Of a stretch of DNA of 64,000 nt, positions 47,201 through 62,200 are shown piece after piece; the stretch's first letter is position 1, and each line of letters opens with the position of its first letter. The stretch comes from Nemopilema nomurai (lineage: Eukaryota; Cnidaria; Scyphozoa; Rhizostomeae; Rhizostomatidae). The stretch spans positions 592,001-656,000 of the forward strand of contig ML133471.1 in the NCBI GenBank assembly GCA_003864495.1. The letters are read 5' to 3'. The notes below the pieces were generated by a model. It was not told where the DNA came from, did not search any database, and saw nothing but the letters and a program-made list of their open reading frames with translations. The translations under genes were made by a program, and so were the position numbers.

Positions 47201-50200
47201 GCAAAAGTAGACTCAAATTAACCTAGCCACTATGTTCTTTCCAGATGCCAATGGCACTGGGGATCTTGTGTCTATTCTTGAGCATTGTAATTGGTGCATC
47301 TTTATTAACTGCTTTACATGAATGCTTTCCCTCTAAGTGCTATAATAGTTCAAAGCTGTGGATTATACTGGTCACTTAATTAGAGGAAATTTATGCCATT
47401 AATTTTTTTCATCCACAAACGATATGTTATTTTGCTTAATATCTAAATTATATGATTATCGCATTTGATTGACTTTGAAGCTGTCATTTCCATAATGAAA
47501 ATTTATCATGAAGAATTAAATGGCTCAAATAGGTGAAAGAATTCAAAGATGAGGTCCTGTTTGACGTTGATGAAGGTCGACTTCGTAGAAGGCAATCAGA
47601 AAAAACATTAAGGAGACGTATCATTTTCCCGCCCTTTGCTCAAAGGTGAGGTATAGGTGATTTCATTGATCATTAGCAATGATGAAAGATTAGCTCATCT
47701 ATCTTGTGAAATATATTTCTGGAGCTTTTGTCTTTAAGTCATTGATAGCTTTATTTAAGTTATTGATAAATGCAAAAATTTTCAAAAATAAAGGTTTATG
47801 TTCTAGATTTCTGCATAGACCACAAGCGGAAATGACGAGGCTTCAGAAGGACATACCTCAGTCAGTTTTAGAAGCCGATGATTTTGAGGTCTGCATACTT
47901 AAAAAGATGCCCTTTGTGCAGTTTTTTATACTTTTCCTACAACGTTAAGTCCCTTCTTGGGCTTAAATTTGCATTTTTCATAACTATTAGTCAATGTGGT
48001 GTTTGGAATATCTAATGAGTCGATAACGTTTGAGTGGAAAAAGAAAGTGTGACAGTGGCAAGGTTTAAAAGCTGTTGCTCAGAATGGGTTGTGAAATGAT
48101 TTGCTTGATTCTTGTGTTTCTTTACTCTTGATGGAGTGACACTTGCTGCTATATAAAGTACTATTTTCTTTGTTTACAGGCCCCAGGATTTGAGCCAAAT
48201 CTTCCGGCAGAGATCATGTACATGCTACGCAGTGTGAGGTGCCGATGCCTTATATATATTAGATATTTAGCTTCTTGCTATGCACGATGATTAGTCAGGA
48301 TGTGGGGGGGGGGGGGCATAGTAAGTGGGATTCTAAATATAAGACAGACATAAGTGGAGAAAGTATTTTGAATAAATAAAACCATTCCCAAATAGTTGTT
48401 TCAAGTCCTTTTTCAACTATCTGGAAATCAAAAGTTCATTGTTTCGAGAAATTTAATTTCTTATACTTTTTTCAAATTATCTAGCCTTGATAATAAAAGG
48501 GGAGGGGTTGGAAAAGCAACGATGAGTTAGATAAAGTTCTAAATTTGATTAAAGGGAGGAAACAGTTCTAGAGTATGCGTCTCTTTCCTGATGATGACGT
48601 AGATGCTACATGTTATCCAATTTGCTAAGCGAAGCTCTTAAACAGTTGTGTTTTCTTTTACTAAGTTATCAAGCCTTTATTTCTTTACCTTTACAAAGGA
48701 ACTTTAAAATTAATAAAAAGGAATTGTCTTATTAGAGCTATTGTTCCTTTGTTTTAAAGTCATATTTAGTTTACATCTAATTTTCTTTATCAAGAGGGTA
48801 GAATCTTGTGAAACCAATATTTGCCTTTTATTATTTCTCTTCCTTTGTAAAACTTAATGTCCCTTATGTTTACGAGTAACTTAAGTGTGTGACAACTACT
48901 CCATTCTACATGTTTTGCTTCGATGAATGTTAGCACACCCTAGTGACAAGGGAGTAATTTGATGAATGAAATACCTAACAAGCATTTCACGAAACAGGTG
49001 GTGAACCAGATTGAGGGAAAAATGCATCTTCTTCGTCAAGCTGGTTTTCTTTTGCGTTTCATTGGTCTTTAAATGATTGAACTTACAATGGTTAAATGTG
49101 GGCTCTTCTTTCAATCCTCAAATTGAATTACAGCTAGCCGTTTTTTAAAAATCTTCTTTTGAAGTCTCATTCAGCTGCATTCACTTGACAATACGTTGAT
49201 TGTTTTGCAGAGTTTTTGGAAATTTCGAGAAGCCACTTTTCTTTGAGCTTTGCAAGCACATCGAAAGTAAACATATTCCAGCTGGGACACTGCTATTCAA
49301 GCCCGGACAGGTAATTTATCCTGCAATGCTTTCGTTTGCATTTCACAATTCGCGCTTTCAACATTTTGTTGAACAATGGTAAACAACTTGCATTTTTGTA
49401 AAGAGCGTCTTTTAAAGCCATAAACGAAAAATGATTCCTAAGATCATGTTCCATCTATGAGTTCCATCTAGCAAAGGAACAATTTATCATTAATCAAAGT
49501 AAACCTTCTAATTCATTTAATAAACTAATTTGCTGCTTTTGCTTTAAAAAAAACGGTTACATTTTTCAAAGATTTTTTGTAGGATGTTATTGAAACATGA
49601 TGGTTCTTTCTTGTGCATCAGTAGCTTATAATGATAGTCTTAAGCAGTGTCTTTCTTCATTGGTACATTAGCAAATAATTCTAATGCTATTTTTCAGTAA
49701 ATGGTTGTCAACTATTTTAATTGTTTCAATTTTCGTTTTCAAAGATGGATGATTGTTTGTACATCGTGCAAAATGGACAAGTAAACTTATATCTCGTTGA
49801 CAAGGTATCGCCTTTTGTTTTTGCTTCTTCGTACTTGTTTATTTTGTTTGTTTTGTTTATTTATATTTATTTATATTGAGAGTATTTTGCAAATTATTAT
49901 CTATTTCATCTTTGTTACCAGCAGTTTATTGCATGAATTCGTTATTGTGTTGATATCCATCTTGTGAAATAGAGGTGCATACGAAAGTGATCATAACAAA
50001 TATTTTAACTTTAAAAACGAGATAACGAAAGAGGTCTAAGTCTATTTACCATTTTTGTTTACTTTACTAAGATTGGCATTTTTTTAGACTGGAAATGAGC
50101 TTTGTTTGAAGACGGTTAATGCTGGTGATAATATCCACAGTGTTTTGAACATACTGGATGCAATTCGGGTAACTAAATTTTCTACCACATTTACCAACAC

Positions 50201-53200
50201 TTTCAGCATAGTATCAGTAACATCAGAATTACATTATTGTATTTCAGCTTTATACTGACATTTGAAGATTACACTTTAATAATCAATATGAGTAAAATAA
50301 AGTTACTGTTATCAACATCTGGAGACCTGCTTTCTGAAAAAAATTTAGACTAACTTATTGCTTTGGTTATTTACAATATTGACGCTACGTTTTCAAGTTC
50401 TGTGTTTTTATACTTTTAGCTATTTATCTTTTAGTTGATATTTATTCTTCATTACTTTATTACCTGTTTATACATATTCTATGATATTTGCTTGTACATG
50501 TGGACATAAGTTTAGCCATTTTGATCCGATTTTAGTGCCAACAAGAAGCTCAGTGAGGCGAATTTTTGTTGTTTTTAGTCTAAAACCATGTTTTTGTATA
50601 AAATTAGGGTACAGCTGACTTCCGCTTTTCGATTATTGCACGCGCGAATGTGAATTCACAAATACTCAAGTAAGTGTTTTAAAACAAAATAACTTTTCTA
50701 TCGTTATCCCTTTTTGGCTATTTGTTTGGGCACTTTTGCTTGACAAAAATTTTGGAATACAGACAAAGACAGTTGGAAACAAAATTGTTCAGGCTCCAGT
50801 CTATAGTTTACCCAACAATTACCAAATCTGTCTAGAACTTCAAAGAGCATTTCAAGACAGATGTTAGCTTGCTGTATTAAATTTGTGAATTTTATATAAA
50901 TTGTATTTCAATTAAGCCATTAGGCAGTTTACGAGATTAAATATTGGCAAGTCCTTTTAGCCTGCTATTTAGTCTAAAATTCAAGTCTATTTGGCGAGAG
51001 AACACATTAAGATATTGAAAATTTGGGGCATCTGTCCAGGCTTCTTACTCAGGATGAGCTTTTAAATTCTGTGGTGCCGGTATTTTAACGGTAACAATAA
51101 CTTGATGCTTTAATGCTTTGATGCTTTAAGTGTTTTAAAGTGCTTTTATGCTTTTGTAATGAAGGTATTAGTATTTAGTAAACAAGTATGCAATTGGGCA
51201 AATTATTTAGAAAACATCAGTAAGTCTATTTTCTTCGAAACTGCTTAAACATTTTTCGAGAAATTGTTTAAGTTATGTGAGTAATTTATGTTATGGCATC
51301 TGTTTTGAAGTTTGATTTATGATGCAATTGAAATGGAGATATTTTGGAAATAGTTGAAAGTCGAAGAAAGCTACGCTGAAATTGCTTTTTTCTTTAAAAT
51401 TGCTCGTTTATTATGTAAATACTTTCGTGTTATAACGTTTAGCTGAAAATTGTTTGTAAAGATCTCACCCTCTTTGATTTACTTTGAAGAATCCCCGATC
51501 AGTCTAGTAAAATTTTTAATCATCTGAAATATTCAGCCCAGTACTTCACTTGATCTGGTCAGTTTCATAGTTCTAAGATATGAATATTTTCACTTCAAAG
51601 ATAATATCTTAGTGACTAGCGTAGAATAACCCATTTCTATGGAAAACATCTGTAATGTTCGAAGAAAATTTGCTCCAAAAGTGTTTAAGATGTGACACTT
51701 TGGCTGAACGCGTCCTTGTTTCATAATCTGATGCGATTAGTTCTAATTTTATTATTGTCATTAATAAGTCGTTTCTTACTACGCTTTTAAATCATCCCAG
51801 ATTACCAAGCAAAGCATTCCAGAAAGTTTTTGAAGATCATTCAGACTCTCTCGTTCGAATCGTTCAGGTTGGTTATTTTTCATGTTCCTTCTTCAAATCT
51901 CTTTACAAAAGTGGGTATGCCTGCAGTTCTTTAGAGCAATACCCTCATAACAGCTTTCCTATTTAATTCTCCACATTACAATTATTATGCAGAAATGTGC
52001 TGAAGATTGCAAGTTCAGAAAGTGGCTTCCTATTGAATTACTTCTTCTCCATTCCTTTTAGTTTTGCCTTACTTTATGTTATCCTCTTCTTGATTAAATT
52101 TAAACCCAGTTTCAATTTTGCGAAAGATAAGTCTTCTCTTCCCCTTTTGGGTCAACTTAAGTTTCCAAGGCCATTCTCTATGCAATGAAATCTTAGCACT
52201 GAAGTTTCTAGTGAATCTTTAAAGGTTCTTCATCCTTTTTCTCAAAGTTATCATCTACTCAATCATCCTTTCTTTCTATAGCTATGTCGCCTAGTTCTAA
52301 AGCCTCGTTTTTGTGTCCCATTCTGTTTGCCTCGATTCCGTTTCTGCCACCTGAGTTCTTCTTTATTTGGCTGATTTTCCTTATTATTTTCTTTGGCTGC
52401 ATCCACTTGCTGAGTGCGTCGAAAACCCCGGCTGCAATCGCCAAACCAATGTTTGTGTACAGTGCTATAAACTCCCCGAAGTGTTTAACCTTTTGGAAAC
52501 TGATCTTGTAGTCACCATACCCAATCGTACTCATGCGCACAAATGCGGCGTAGAACCCTTCGGTCCAAGACCAGTTCATTGTCCGAGTGCTAACAAGTGC
52601 GCCCAAGGCAAGCCACAGAACCAAGCATGCTAGTAGAAGTATCGATGTCTTCAGCTCCACGAGCTCTGCGCTTCTCATCTTGAACACATGCTTCTCGCAG
52701 GCCCTTATGGCGGCTTCGAATAAACGCGACAGCAGTGTGCCAATCGTCGTGATGAATATGATATTCACTGGAATGCCAATTGTGCCATAAATGATGACGA
52801 ATATTCTACCACCATCCGTCAATGGCACAACATCACCGTATCCTGCGGGCGAGAAACAGATGGTTTTCGTCTAAGGTTTTCGTAAGATATGCTTTTGACC
52901 GTACCTAAATCGGATTTAAGATGACGATAACTCGGGTATTAAAGTAAGCACACCCTGTACTAGTGCTAGTTGTCTAAGTGCCAAACATTATTAATACCTT
53001 TTGTACCAGCGTATCATTTCTAGGCAGCTATGTTTGTCACCTAAAACGATTTGCAACGACGTAGCACTACAGTTTACAAGTTCCATATCCTCACTTAAAT
53101 TTTGACTGCTTCACAACATGTGCACCCTTGTTGCAAGCTAACGATGCATCGACAGCTGAAAGCAACAGATTCCTAGCCATGCAGGCGACAATGAAATAGC

Positions 53201-56200
53201 CAAAAACTGTGTTTAAATGCATAAGAACCCATTAAAAGACGTTGGAAATTATATGTAGGCTGGCATGCGTCAATATTTACTGCTGATTGACGTAGAGCTG
53301 TTTCGCAAAGAAGCTAGAAGGAAATGTCTTGCGTGGATATTGCTGAGTGAAAGTAGGAATTAACATTGAGCATGCATGCTAATAAAGATTAGTGCGATGT
53401 TGCGAAGCTTCCACGTCCTAGGGCTGTGCGACGCGATAACTAGGCTTGTTGGCTTCACAAGAGTTGATACATAGCGGTATCAGCTACGAACTAATGAGAT
53501 GATATCTTCTGTTAAGGTTGAGGTTTGTTATAAATGCTAAATACAGTGCGTTGCATTGCTCTTTGCAGTTTTTCCGTAGATCATTTGCGCCAGTTATTTT
53601 CAAATTCCCTTACCTAAAGTTGTCAGAGTGATGTGCGTGAAGTATCTCCATTTATACAGGGTTGACCATGAAATCTCCCTCCTCCACTCCAGATCCTTCT
53701 CGTTCGCCTCACTATCGGTAATTTGCTGCGCCATTGCAATCACCTTGTTTATCACTGATTCGTTTGCTGTCACGTTCAGTTCCTTTTCGATGAGAAGAAA
53801 CAGTGGCTCCGTAATATTGACTGGCACGGGCCTCGATTTTAATTCATTGGCCTCTATGTACATGATAATCGCTGCACCAATAAACAGAATGGCATAGTAC
53901 ACTAGAAATGTCACCAATGCCTTCTTCCAGGATGCCATTTCGCTGGTTTTTCCCTGTTATCTTGATGGTCTTTAACTCTGTAAGAATCCCCGCCTAACTT
54001 CCTTCATATTAGCACAAGCTTGTGTAGTTGTTGTCGGCAGATTTCTGTGCTGATTATAGCGATTTTCATATTTTCCACTTTGTTGTTGATCCTGTCTATT
54101 AATCCGAAAAGCCTTCTTTCAGCGTATCAAGCCCTCCGCTATTTCATTCTGTGTACTTGCAAAACCTGTAGTCAAACAAAGGGCTCCCCTCTCTGCTTTT
54201 GTTGGTATAATACACGAAATATCTTTCATAATTCATCAGCAAACAAAAGTTATCGATTGGTTTCGTGAGCTGGGTTTTTTTAATCGTTTGTTTGTCTGTT
54301 TGCTGCCTGAAATAGGTCCTCATTACAGCTACCTAGCATCGTTAACGAATTCTCTATGGTTTGTATTTACTGTGGTGAAAATGCATCGAGGAACTGGCTC
54401 CATAGATTGTCTAACTCATAGGTCACCCGTAGTGGCCCAAAGAATATGTGTTTCTTGTTTAGTATTATAAAGGGGAGAGGCCGCCGCCAAGGGCTTGACA
54501 ATTCATGTCGGAAGCGTAAAAGCAGTGCTTATTGATTTAATCGTGTGGAATGCCTGGTAGTGGTATTAATACTTTTACTTGATTTAAAATTAATCAGTCT
54601 GCCCCATGTGAAGAGATTAGTATTTGTCTTTTAAGTCTACTTCCAGCAACCCATCTCATGAATCACTTTTTCTAATATTTATTCTTTTTTCAAGTACGTG
54701 CATGTTTTGCTTTAAACTCAAAACCTCTTAAAACGTTGTATTGTGTTTGACACATTGAAATTTGTTCACGATGTTTATTCGTAATGCATTCCGGCTTCGT
54801 TGTCATTGACACCTCGGACAACCAAAGTACATCTTGAAATGGAAATTTCCATGTAAGTGTTGCAAAAAATAATAAAACAATAGATGTTATATATATCATT
54901 TGTACCAAAAGGTAACCCGGTTCAACCGGGATTATTTCAACCGGATGATTTCAAGCGTTCATTTTTCGCTTGGTCTAGGATTTTCGGCAAGCCAATCCGA
55001 TTTTCTATCAGCTTGAAGAAGCCTATATGAGTGCAAGCTAGGCCATCGTATTACCAGTTATGAAGACAGAGACTGGTTGATGTCATCACCAAACGTCATC
55101 ATCATCATCATAATCACCATCACCAAATGTCCTTCTCACGTGGCTATCTAGCAGATGTCTTTGCTGTGTTTTTCAACAGAAACAGTGTTTTTGCGTGCTT
55201 TTACTGTTATTTCCTGTTCTGCGAATTCTTGTACCTCTTCCTTACCTGTGCTTGCTATGCATTGATCTATTTTGCTAGCGTTCCGTTTTTCCACGACTTT
55301 TGTCAAAGAATCGAATATTCCTGCAACCATGGCCAGTCCGATATTGGTGTACCAGGACAGTACTTCCCAGAATTGGGAAACTTTGCTGAAATCCAGCGTG
55401 AAGTCCCCGTATCCGATCGTGCTGAACTTGACAAATACGGTGTAGTACCCCTCCAGCCATGACCATTTCATTACTTTTGACGTCATACCCGCCCCAATAG
55501 TCAGCCACACAACGCACATCACCACCAGAAGGAGCAGTGTTTTGAACTCCACATTATGAGCTTCGGCGGTACAGTAAATACACTTGTCGATTCGTCGTAC
55601 CAACCGATTCAAGTGTTGAGACAGCAAGAATCCGATGCACGTGGTTACGAGGATGTTCAGAGGAATACCGATTGTGCTGTAAATCATAACGAAAATCTTG
55701 CCACCATCTGTGTCGGGAACTATGTCTCCAAAGCCTTGAAAAACAAAAGCAAATTCACATATAAGATTAAACTAACTACAGTAAGCTACAAATAAGGATC
55801 TTCATCGTTAAAGGAAGACTAATCGATATGTGGTGACCGATGAGTTCCGAAAATCATCGCATTTGCACATGTCACTTATAGAATCCAGTTTGGCGTGTCT
55901 ACGTGCAGCTTAAGGGAAGCTTAGACACCTACTCAAACAAAAGGAATGTCGTATTAGAAGCATCATCGTTGAACGTCAATGCATTTAAACGGGACACCAC
56001 TACGACCTTATAAACAGGCCTTGGACAATTCAATGGTGCATGAATGAATTTTACGTAGATCAGCTGATATGATTTAATGTTAAGCATTCGACAGGCGTTA
56101 CTTACCCACTGTTGTGAGTGTAGTGTGGGTGAAGTACCTCCATTTATAAAAGGTACTCCAAGAAATTTTCCTCTTCCATTGCATGTTGTCATTTTTCCTC

Positions 56201-59200
56201 TTTTTTGCTGCAATGTCTTGTGCCAACAGCATTATTTTGCTCAGGCCACTCTTATTCACAGCTACGTTCAATTCTTCTTGTAGCAACATTTCAAGTGACT
56301 TTGTGGCATTCATTTTATTGCCCGACGTATTCTCTAATTCGTTGGCTTCGATAATCATGATTATAGCAGCACCAACAAACAACAGCACATAATACATTAG
56401 AAATACAAAGAAAGCCAATTTCCAACAACGAACATCCATTGTTTCGTATGCGCACTTTAATTTCCTACCCGCGTTTTGCAGTCACGACTTCTTTAGAAGT
56501 GTACCTGTTGTCACATTTTTGGACATGTATTTGACATGACCGTATCCTCATTCAATTGGTTGTAGCAAACGATCTTCTGTATGATTGCATTGCAAAGTGA
56601 TGTTCTTCTAACTCTTCCCCCACCACTCTCGGTTAATCTCACTTTACTTCTCTTGTTGAAAGGCTAGTGATCTTCTTGTGTTAATACTCTACTACGTTTG
56701 TTTCTTGCAAACAACGAACTTTATATGCAGCACTGTCTAGATGTTGCTCTAAGGTTTTATTATATATAACCTCTAAAACGGTTGGCCTATCACGATATTT
56801 GTTAACATCTTCAAACCAACTCCTGATTCTCCACCATTTAGTCTTGAGTATCCACCTGTTATCCTCAGACCGAGGGCTCAGTCTGCTGCCGCCAAGGACT
56901 TGATCAGTAGCTCTTATATCGAAGTATAGGTAGTTTGTCTGCTGGATTTGTCCTTCTTGAGTATGCTAATTGAATTTCGTTCTACACCGGCATTCCAGCT
57001 CACACTCGGTAACGCTCGACACCAAGTACTGCTGCACTCTGAATGTAGACTAAGGCCATGCTCTTAATGAATATGATCGAGAGCTGTAATTGGCAGTTGC
57101 GTGATAGAGTGACATGTAATATCTTGAATAATTCAGTTCTACTTTGAATAGGCCTGAAGAAAACAACGCTTCGTCTTACAATTAATTGTTTATCACAGGA
57201 TCCTTAGCTGGCCTTTCTGTTGTTTGCCGTGTTCGTACTGTGATCCACGGCAAATCACCTGACTTTAAAATCCAAACATGACCGGCTAACTTTGGTATAG
57301 CAACAGGTCTTGCTTTTTGTTGATTTGATTTTCACTATTGAAGATCTTCTAATTCTCCTTAAGTACTTTCCGAAATTTTGATCGCAAGTTCTTTGTGAAA
57401 CTCCGTGGAGATTTCCGTAGTATTGTCAAATGTTTAAGCAAATTGCCCATTCCTATCGTCTTGCCGCAGTTCAATTCTTGCAGTGCCATGTTACATGCCA
57501 AAATATTTTCAAATTTTTTGACGAACAAACAAGATTCAACCTTGTCAAATTTCACAATTTATTTCGAGAAAGCAAAACGACATATTGCATCATGACATCA
57601 TCGAGTTCGAGTTCACACTGGTTGGGCTTGATTTGTTTCCCAAAATTATTATAATTGATTGATAGACTTATTGCTTTAGAAACTCTAGTTTTGGGATGTG
57701 CCTTTATGGAAGTGACAATTTTTCATTTTCAATTTTTCATATCATTTTGAGAAGTCTCTATTTTGTTTTTACTTAAGAAAATTTTAGGAGTTTTTCCTTG
57801 AGATTGGAAATAAGTCAAACGAATCTGGTGGGCTTTCCTCTTCTGCTTGCAAAGCAACTGGTTCTTAATTAAGATTTTTAGCTCCTTGCTATTATTAAGA
57901 AATAATTTTTCCAAACCTTGTAACGCAACGTAAGCACAAATTTAATTTTAAATTGTCCCAATGATATAATGCCATTCACAATACCTGTGTTTCCAAAGCT
58001 TTAAAGCTTCCCACAACCTGAAAATGCCAAATAGAGAGTTTTGAATTTTTTATTGGCGCCAAAGGAGGATTTGCTTGTAGCCTTGAAATTGTTTTTGACT
58101 ATTTGCATGTTGTCTCTAATGAATAATTTATTGTTTTCTGCAAATGTTTTTGTCTTATGCTGACTGTCTGCTTGGCAACGGGCATCATAATCAGCTCCGT
58201 AACACAGGCTAGTCGTAACAGAGGCTAGTCGTAACAGAGGCTAGCCGTAACAGAGGCTAGTCGTAACAGAGGCTAGTCGTAACAGAGGCTAATTGTATCA
58301 GAGGCTAGCTATATCACTGAGTGTTCTGGCTGGCTTTTCATCCTCATTCCAATTGCTTTCCCTAGTCGTAGTAACAGTAAAATCCTATTTGAATTGAGCA
58401 ATATGGCACATCTGAATACGACAATGCTCTCGATGTTTCACAATTTTTACAGGCGTTGTATCTTTATCAAAAAGAGAGCTCGAGAGTTTAGTAATGAGCG
58501 TTAATTTAGCCGCTCAATATACTTTATGTGAGTGTATTACAGAGGTTGTTGTTCTCTTTTGAACCGCTGTGATGTACCGGCTTGATCTTCCGTTGCAGAT
58601 AATCATGGTTCGTTTGCAGCAAGTCACCTTCCAAGCCTTGAACCGGTTTCTTGGTTTGAAGAGCGAGCTCATTAGCAACTCTTCGGTAAGGCTTTTGGGT
58701 TTCTTAAACCTGCTTCATAGCGAGTAAAAGTATATTTATGCCATTTCAGTCAGAAACTGGTCTTCGAGACACGTTTCATTTCAGTGTTTATTTTTATGAT
58801 ACAGGAATGCACTTAGTGTCCTTTATTAATGATATCTAGTTTTTTGCGCTACTTCGATGTTAAAGCAAGGCATCAAATCAGATGAATCTCTTATTGCCGT
58901 TGTTACTAAATCTGCAAGGATACATTTAAACATTATATGGGATGCCAACACTCCATGAAGAGTTAAGAACTCAATAGTTGTTTTTGTCTCCTTTTCATAA
59001 TTTTTTGCTATTGATAAAACTTCTTCAAAGTTACTATTTATAATGATGTCATTCAAGGTTTTTTTATATTCTCTCAATGCTGTGACGCACTTAAGCTGTG
59101 CGCTTGAACGTATATTTATAATTATGAGGAATTCATCTAATTGCGATCAACTTTATAATTGAACATTTAATCGGTTGATCGACTGATTGATTGGTGGGCT

Positions 59201-62200
59201 GATTGACTGATTTATTGATTGATTTTTTGATTGATTAATTGATCTACAATCGTTCCGTAGAATCAAAAAGTAACAGCAGAGCTTAAGTCACTATCAGTCT
59301 ACTCTCTCGGCGATGTTGGGTCTAGAATAAGCCAGAAAGAAAAGCGGAACAATGACCCCACCAGCTCACCAAGTAAAACGGCAGCAAGCCAGCCCGTTAC
59401 TCGCATCGAAGAAATTCTCGAGACGAAGGAGGAGGAGGAGGATAAGCCCATAAGAAGAACTGTTAGTTTCACAAATTCAGTTTCTGTGATGGGAGAAAGT
59501 TCGGAGACTTCAGAAGAGCCGTTGAATAATCCACAAAAGATAAAACGGACTCGCTCTTCAGAGAGATTCAATGCAAACCAAAAAGAAAGAAGGCGCTCCT
59601 CCGCTTTAAGCCTCAGGTAAATTGCTTGCAAATTTTGGCTCGAATTTGGGTTTGTTTCGAGAATCAAGAGCAGCAATATCTGCAAGAATAACTGCCAATT
59701 CTTCCCTGCTTTCAATACAATTCTACAAGTATTGTGAAAAATACACGGCGATTTCCATTTGTCGCTGGATTTGTTACGATCTGATTTTATTTCGAAATGG
59801 AACTGAAATGAATTGGAATTTTTGATTAGATACTATTGCTTTGTCAGAGATATAGTTATTTCAGCGACTTTAGTTTTGGAACTGATTTGGGTCCTTCGTT
59901 ATTGGTGTGATTTGCTAATGATTATTAAATAGGTATTATGGCTCATAGTTTTATCGTATTCCACTTCGTTTTGCTCCAAAGATCAGTGAGCATCGAAGCT
60001 GGCACGTCTCCGTCTGACTTCGAAGTAGCTTGCGGCAGGGCTGGCATCAACATCATTGCGTCATCAGATGGCGTTTTTCACGTTGGCTCCCCTGAGAGTA
60101 GCCCGGCTTCCGACTCGGACATTACGTTTCAATTTCCACCTCACCCAGCTGCCTCTGCGCAGGACAATTCGCCCAGATTTCTCCCAGTGTCCCCCGCAGA
60201 CGAGCGAACCATGAAGGAGGCCGCCACAAAAGACTTGGTCAAGATCTTTGGCCTGAACGTAAGTTAGGCCGTTTCTTATGCTAACGGACCCAATAACTGA
60301 AAACTGCTTCTTCTTTTCCCTGATTTCTTTCTTCATCTCTTCCCTTTATTGCTTTGCAATTCTTCTACAATTTTAGGCTTTCATCTTTCATTTACTACGC
60401 CCCAAAGAAGCAACGTCTCAAAACTGGAATGACTGCATCACACCTGTCCTTGCGAGTTGTTTCCTGAATTTCTAATTTGGAGTTAATTCTTTATGCACTT
60501 CCACCGTCGCCTCCCCCCCACCCCTGTTTTCTGACCTGCAGCACCCATATTTCATATTTGCTTTTGAAGGATTCCCTAAATGAATTTCACAACAACAACA
60601 CCTATTTAGATCTCTTCGTTACATGATGTTCTGCAGTTTTGACCACATTTCTTCATTGTTTCATGTTATAGGATTCTACAGAACTCGAGTCCATACTCAA
60701 TCTTGCCTGTATCCAACTCGGAAGTGCTCTTGTTCGCCAAGGCGATAAGGTAAAATTGTGTAACTTTGTCAACTAGCCTTTGAATACCAGCTTAAGGTGA
60801 AGAAGAGTTACATAAACTTATTGAATCAAAAACATTTTAAATGCATTTTGCCTGAGTTTGGAGAGAACGAAGTATACCTTTATCAGAACATTAAACTCCA
60901 TTTTTAACGAGGGAGAATATACCCATATTCTAATGGTGACACTTTTTTCTTGGAAATCATTCTCCCGAAAAATGTAGATTTTAAATCTGTTATTATAGGT
61001 TTTAATGTTTTTTATTCTAGAGCTGTAGCCTGTATTTCTTGGTTCAAGGCTCACTCCGGGTGATTCAAAAGACAGAGGAAGGAGAGGTTTGTTGTTCACA
61101 ATCAGATTGAATGCCTAGGCCCATCGAATTGTGTTGACTAACAGGTAATTGAGGTAGGCGATCCATCAACAGCCTTGGTCATGAAGTAAATCCAGGCATA
61201 AGGAATCACAAGGTGTGGTCACATCGAGAGGAAGGACCAGGACACTGCTCGATAAGCTTAAGTTTTTCAGTGCCCCAAAAACTACCTTTGAAAGCTATGT
61301 AGAAATGAATACTAAATATGTGCATCTCGGTGCACATAAGAATTACTGCAGCAGACAAAAGCTAGATTGAGCTAATGCTCCAGGCATGCTTTTGAAGCGT
61401 AGACGCTGTCTGACATTGCAATTACGCTGCATCTTTGGCCGCCATTGAAGTCCTGCTAATTTTAACTCCATTTTATCGCTTGTTTTGGCAACCAATTTTA
61501 TATTATGTTTTCTTAGGAGTCTCTGTACTCTGCCGTCCCTGGCGAGTTTGTTGGCTCGCTCGCGCTGTTGACCGGTGAACCTTCATTCTTCACAATCAGA
61601 GCAGAGAAGAAAAGCTACATTATAATTGTTAGCAAAATTGATTTCTATAGGTACGGTTGAGTCAATTTTCATTCCTCTTTGTATCCTTCAATTTTGCACT
61701 TTCATTAGAGTGCTATAGGGATGACAAGCATTAGAATGAGTTTCAATTTTTTCTAGTAGTCAACGTTTATTAATTTGATAAGTTTTGGAACTTCAATGTT
61801 CAAATTACAGGTGCAATTTGTTTTTATGATAGTAATTTGAGATTTTTATCGCTTTATGGCCAGTCTTATGAAAGAGCACCCAAACATTGTTCTGCCTGTC
61901 GCGTATGACACCATCAAGAGGCTGTCATCATTCGTCCGTAACATCGACTTTGCCTTGGACTGGATGATGATCGACGCGGGAAAGTCATTATTTAGGTAGG
62001 ATCTCACTTAGCACAGCGTTAAATCATCCACTTTTCTTCTCCGTCTGTAATCCAATTTTCTTATTGCCTGTAATTACTGTCAACAGTCTTGGTAAACGAA
62101 TAACAAGGCCATATTTAGTGGATAACATTTAATAGCTTTCCTCGGACATCATTAGTTTCCAGAGTTGTAATTAAGTTGTACTAATATTTGTCAAGTGACT

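Noticed and set aside
55127..55462. Plus-strand open frame over K2P gene B
   Set aside because: It is the shadow of the conserved minus-strand channel exon and lacks any domain of its own.
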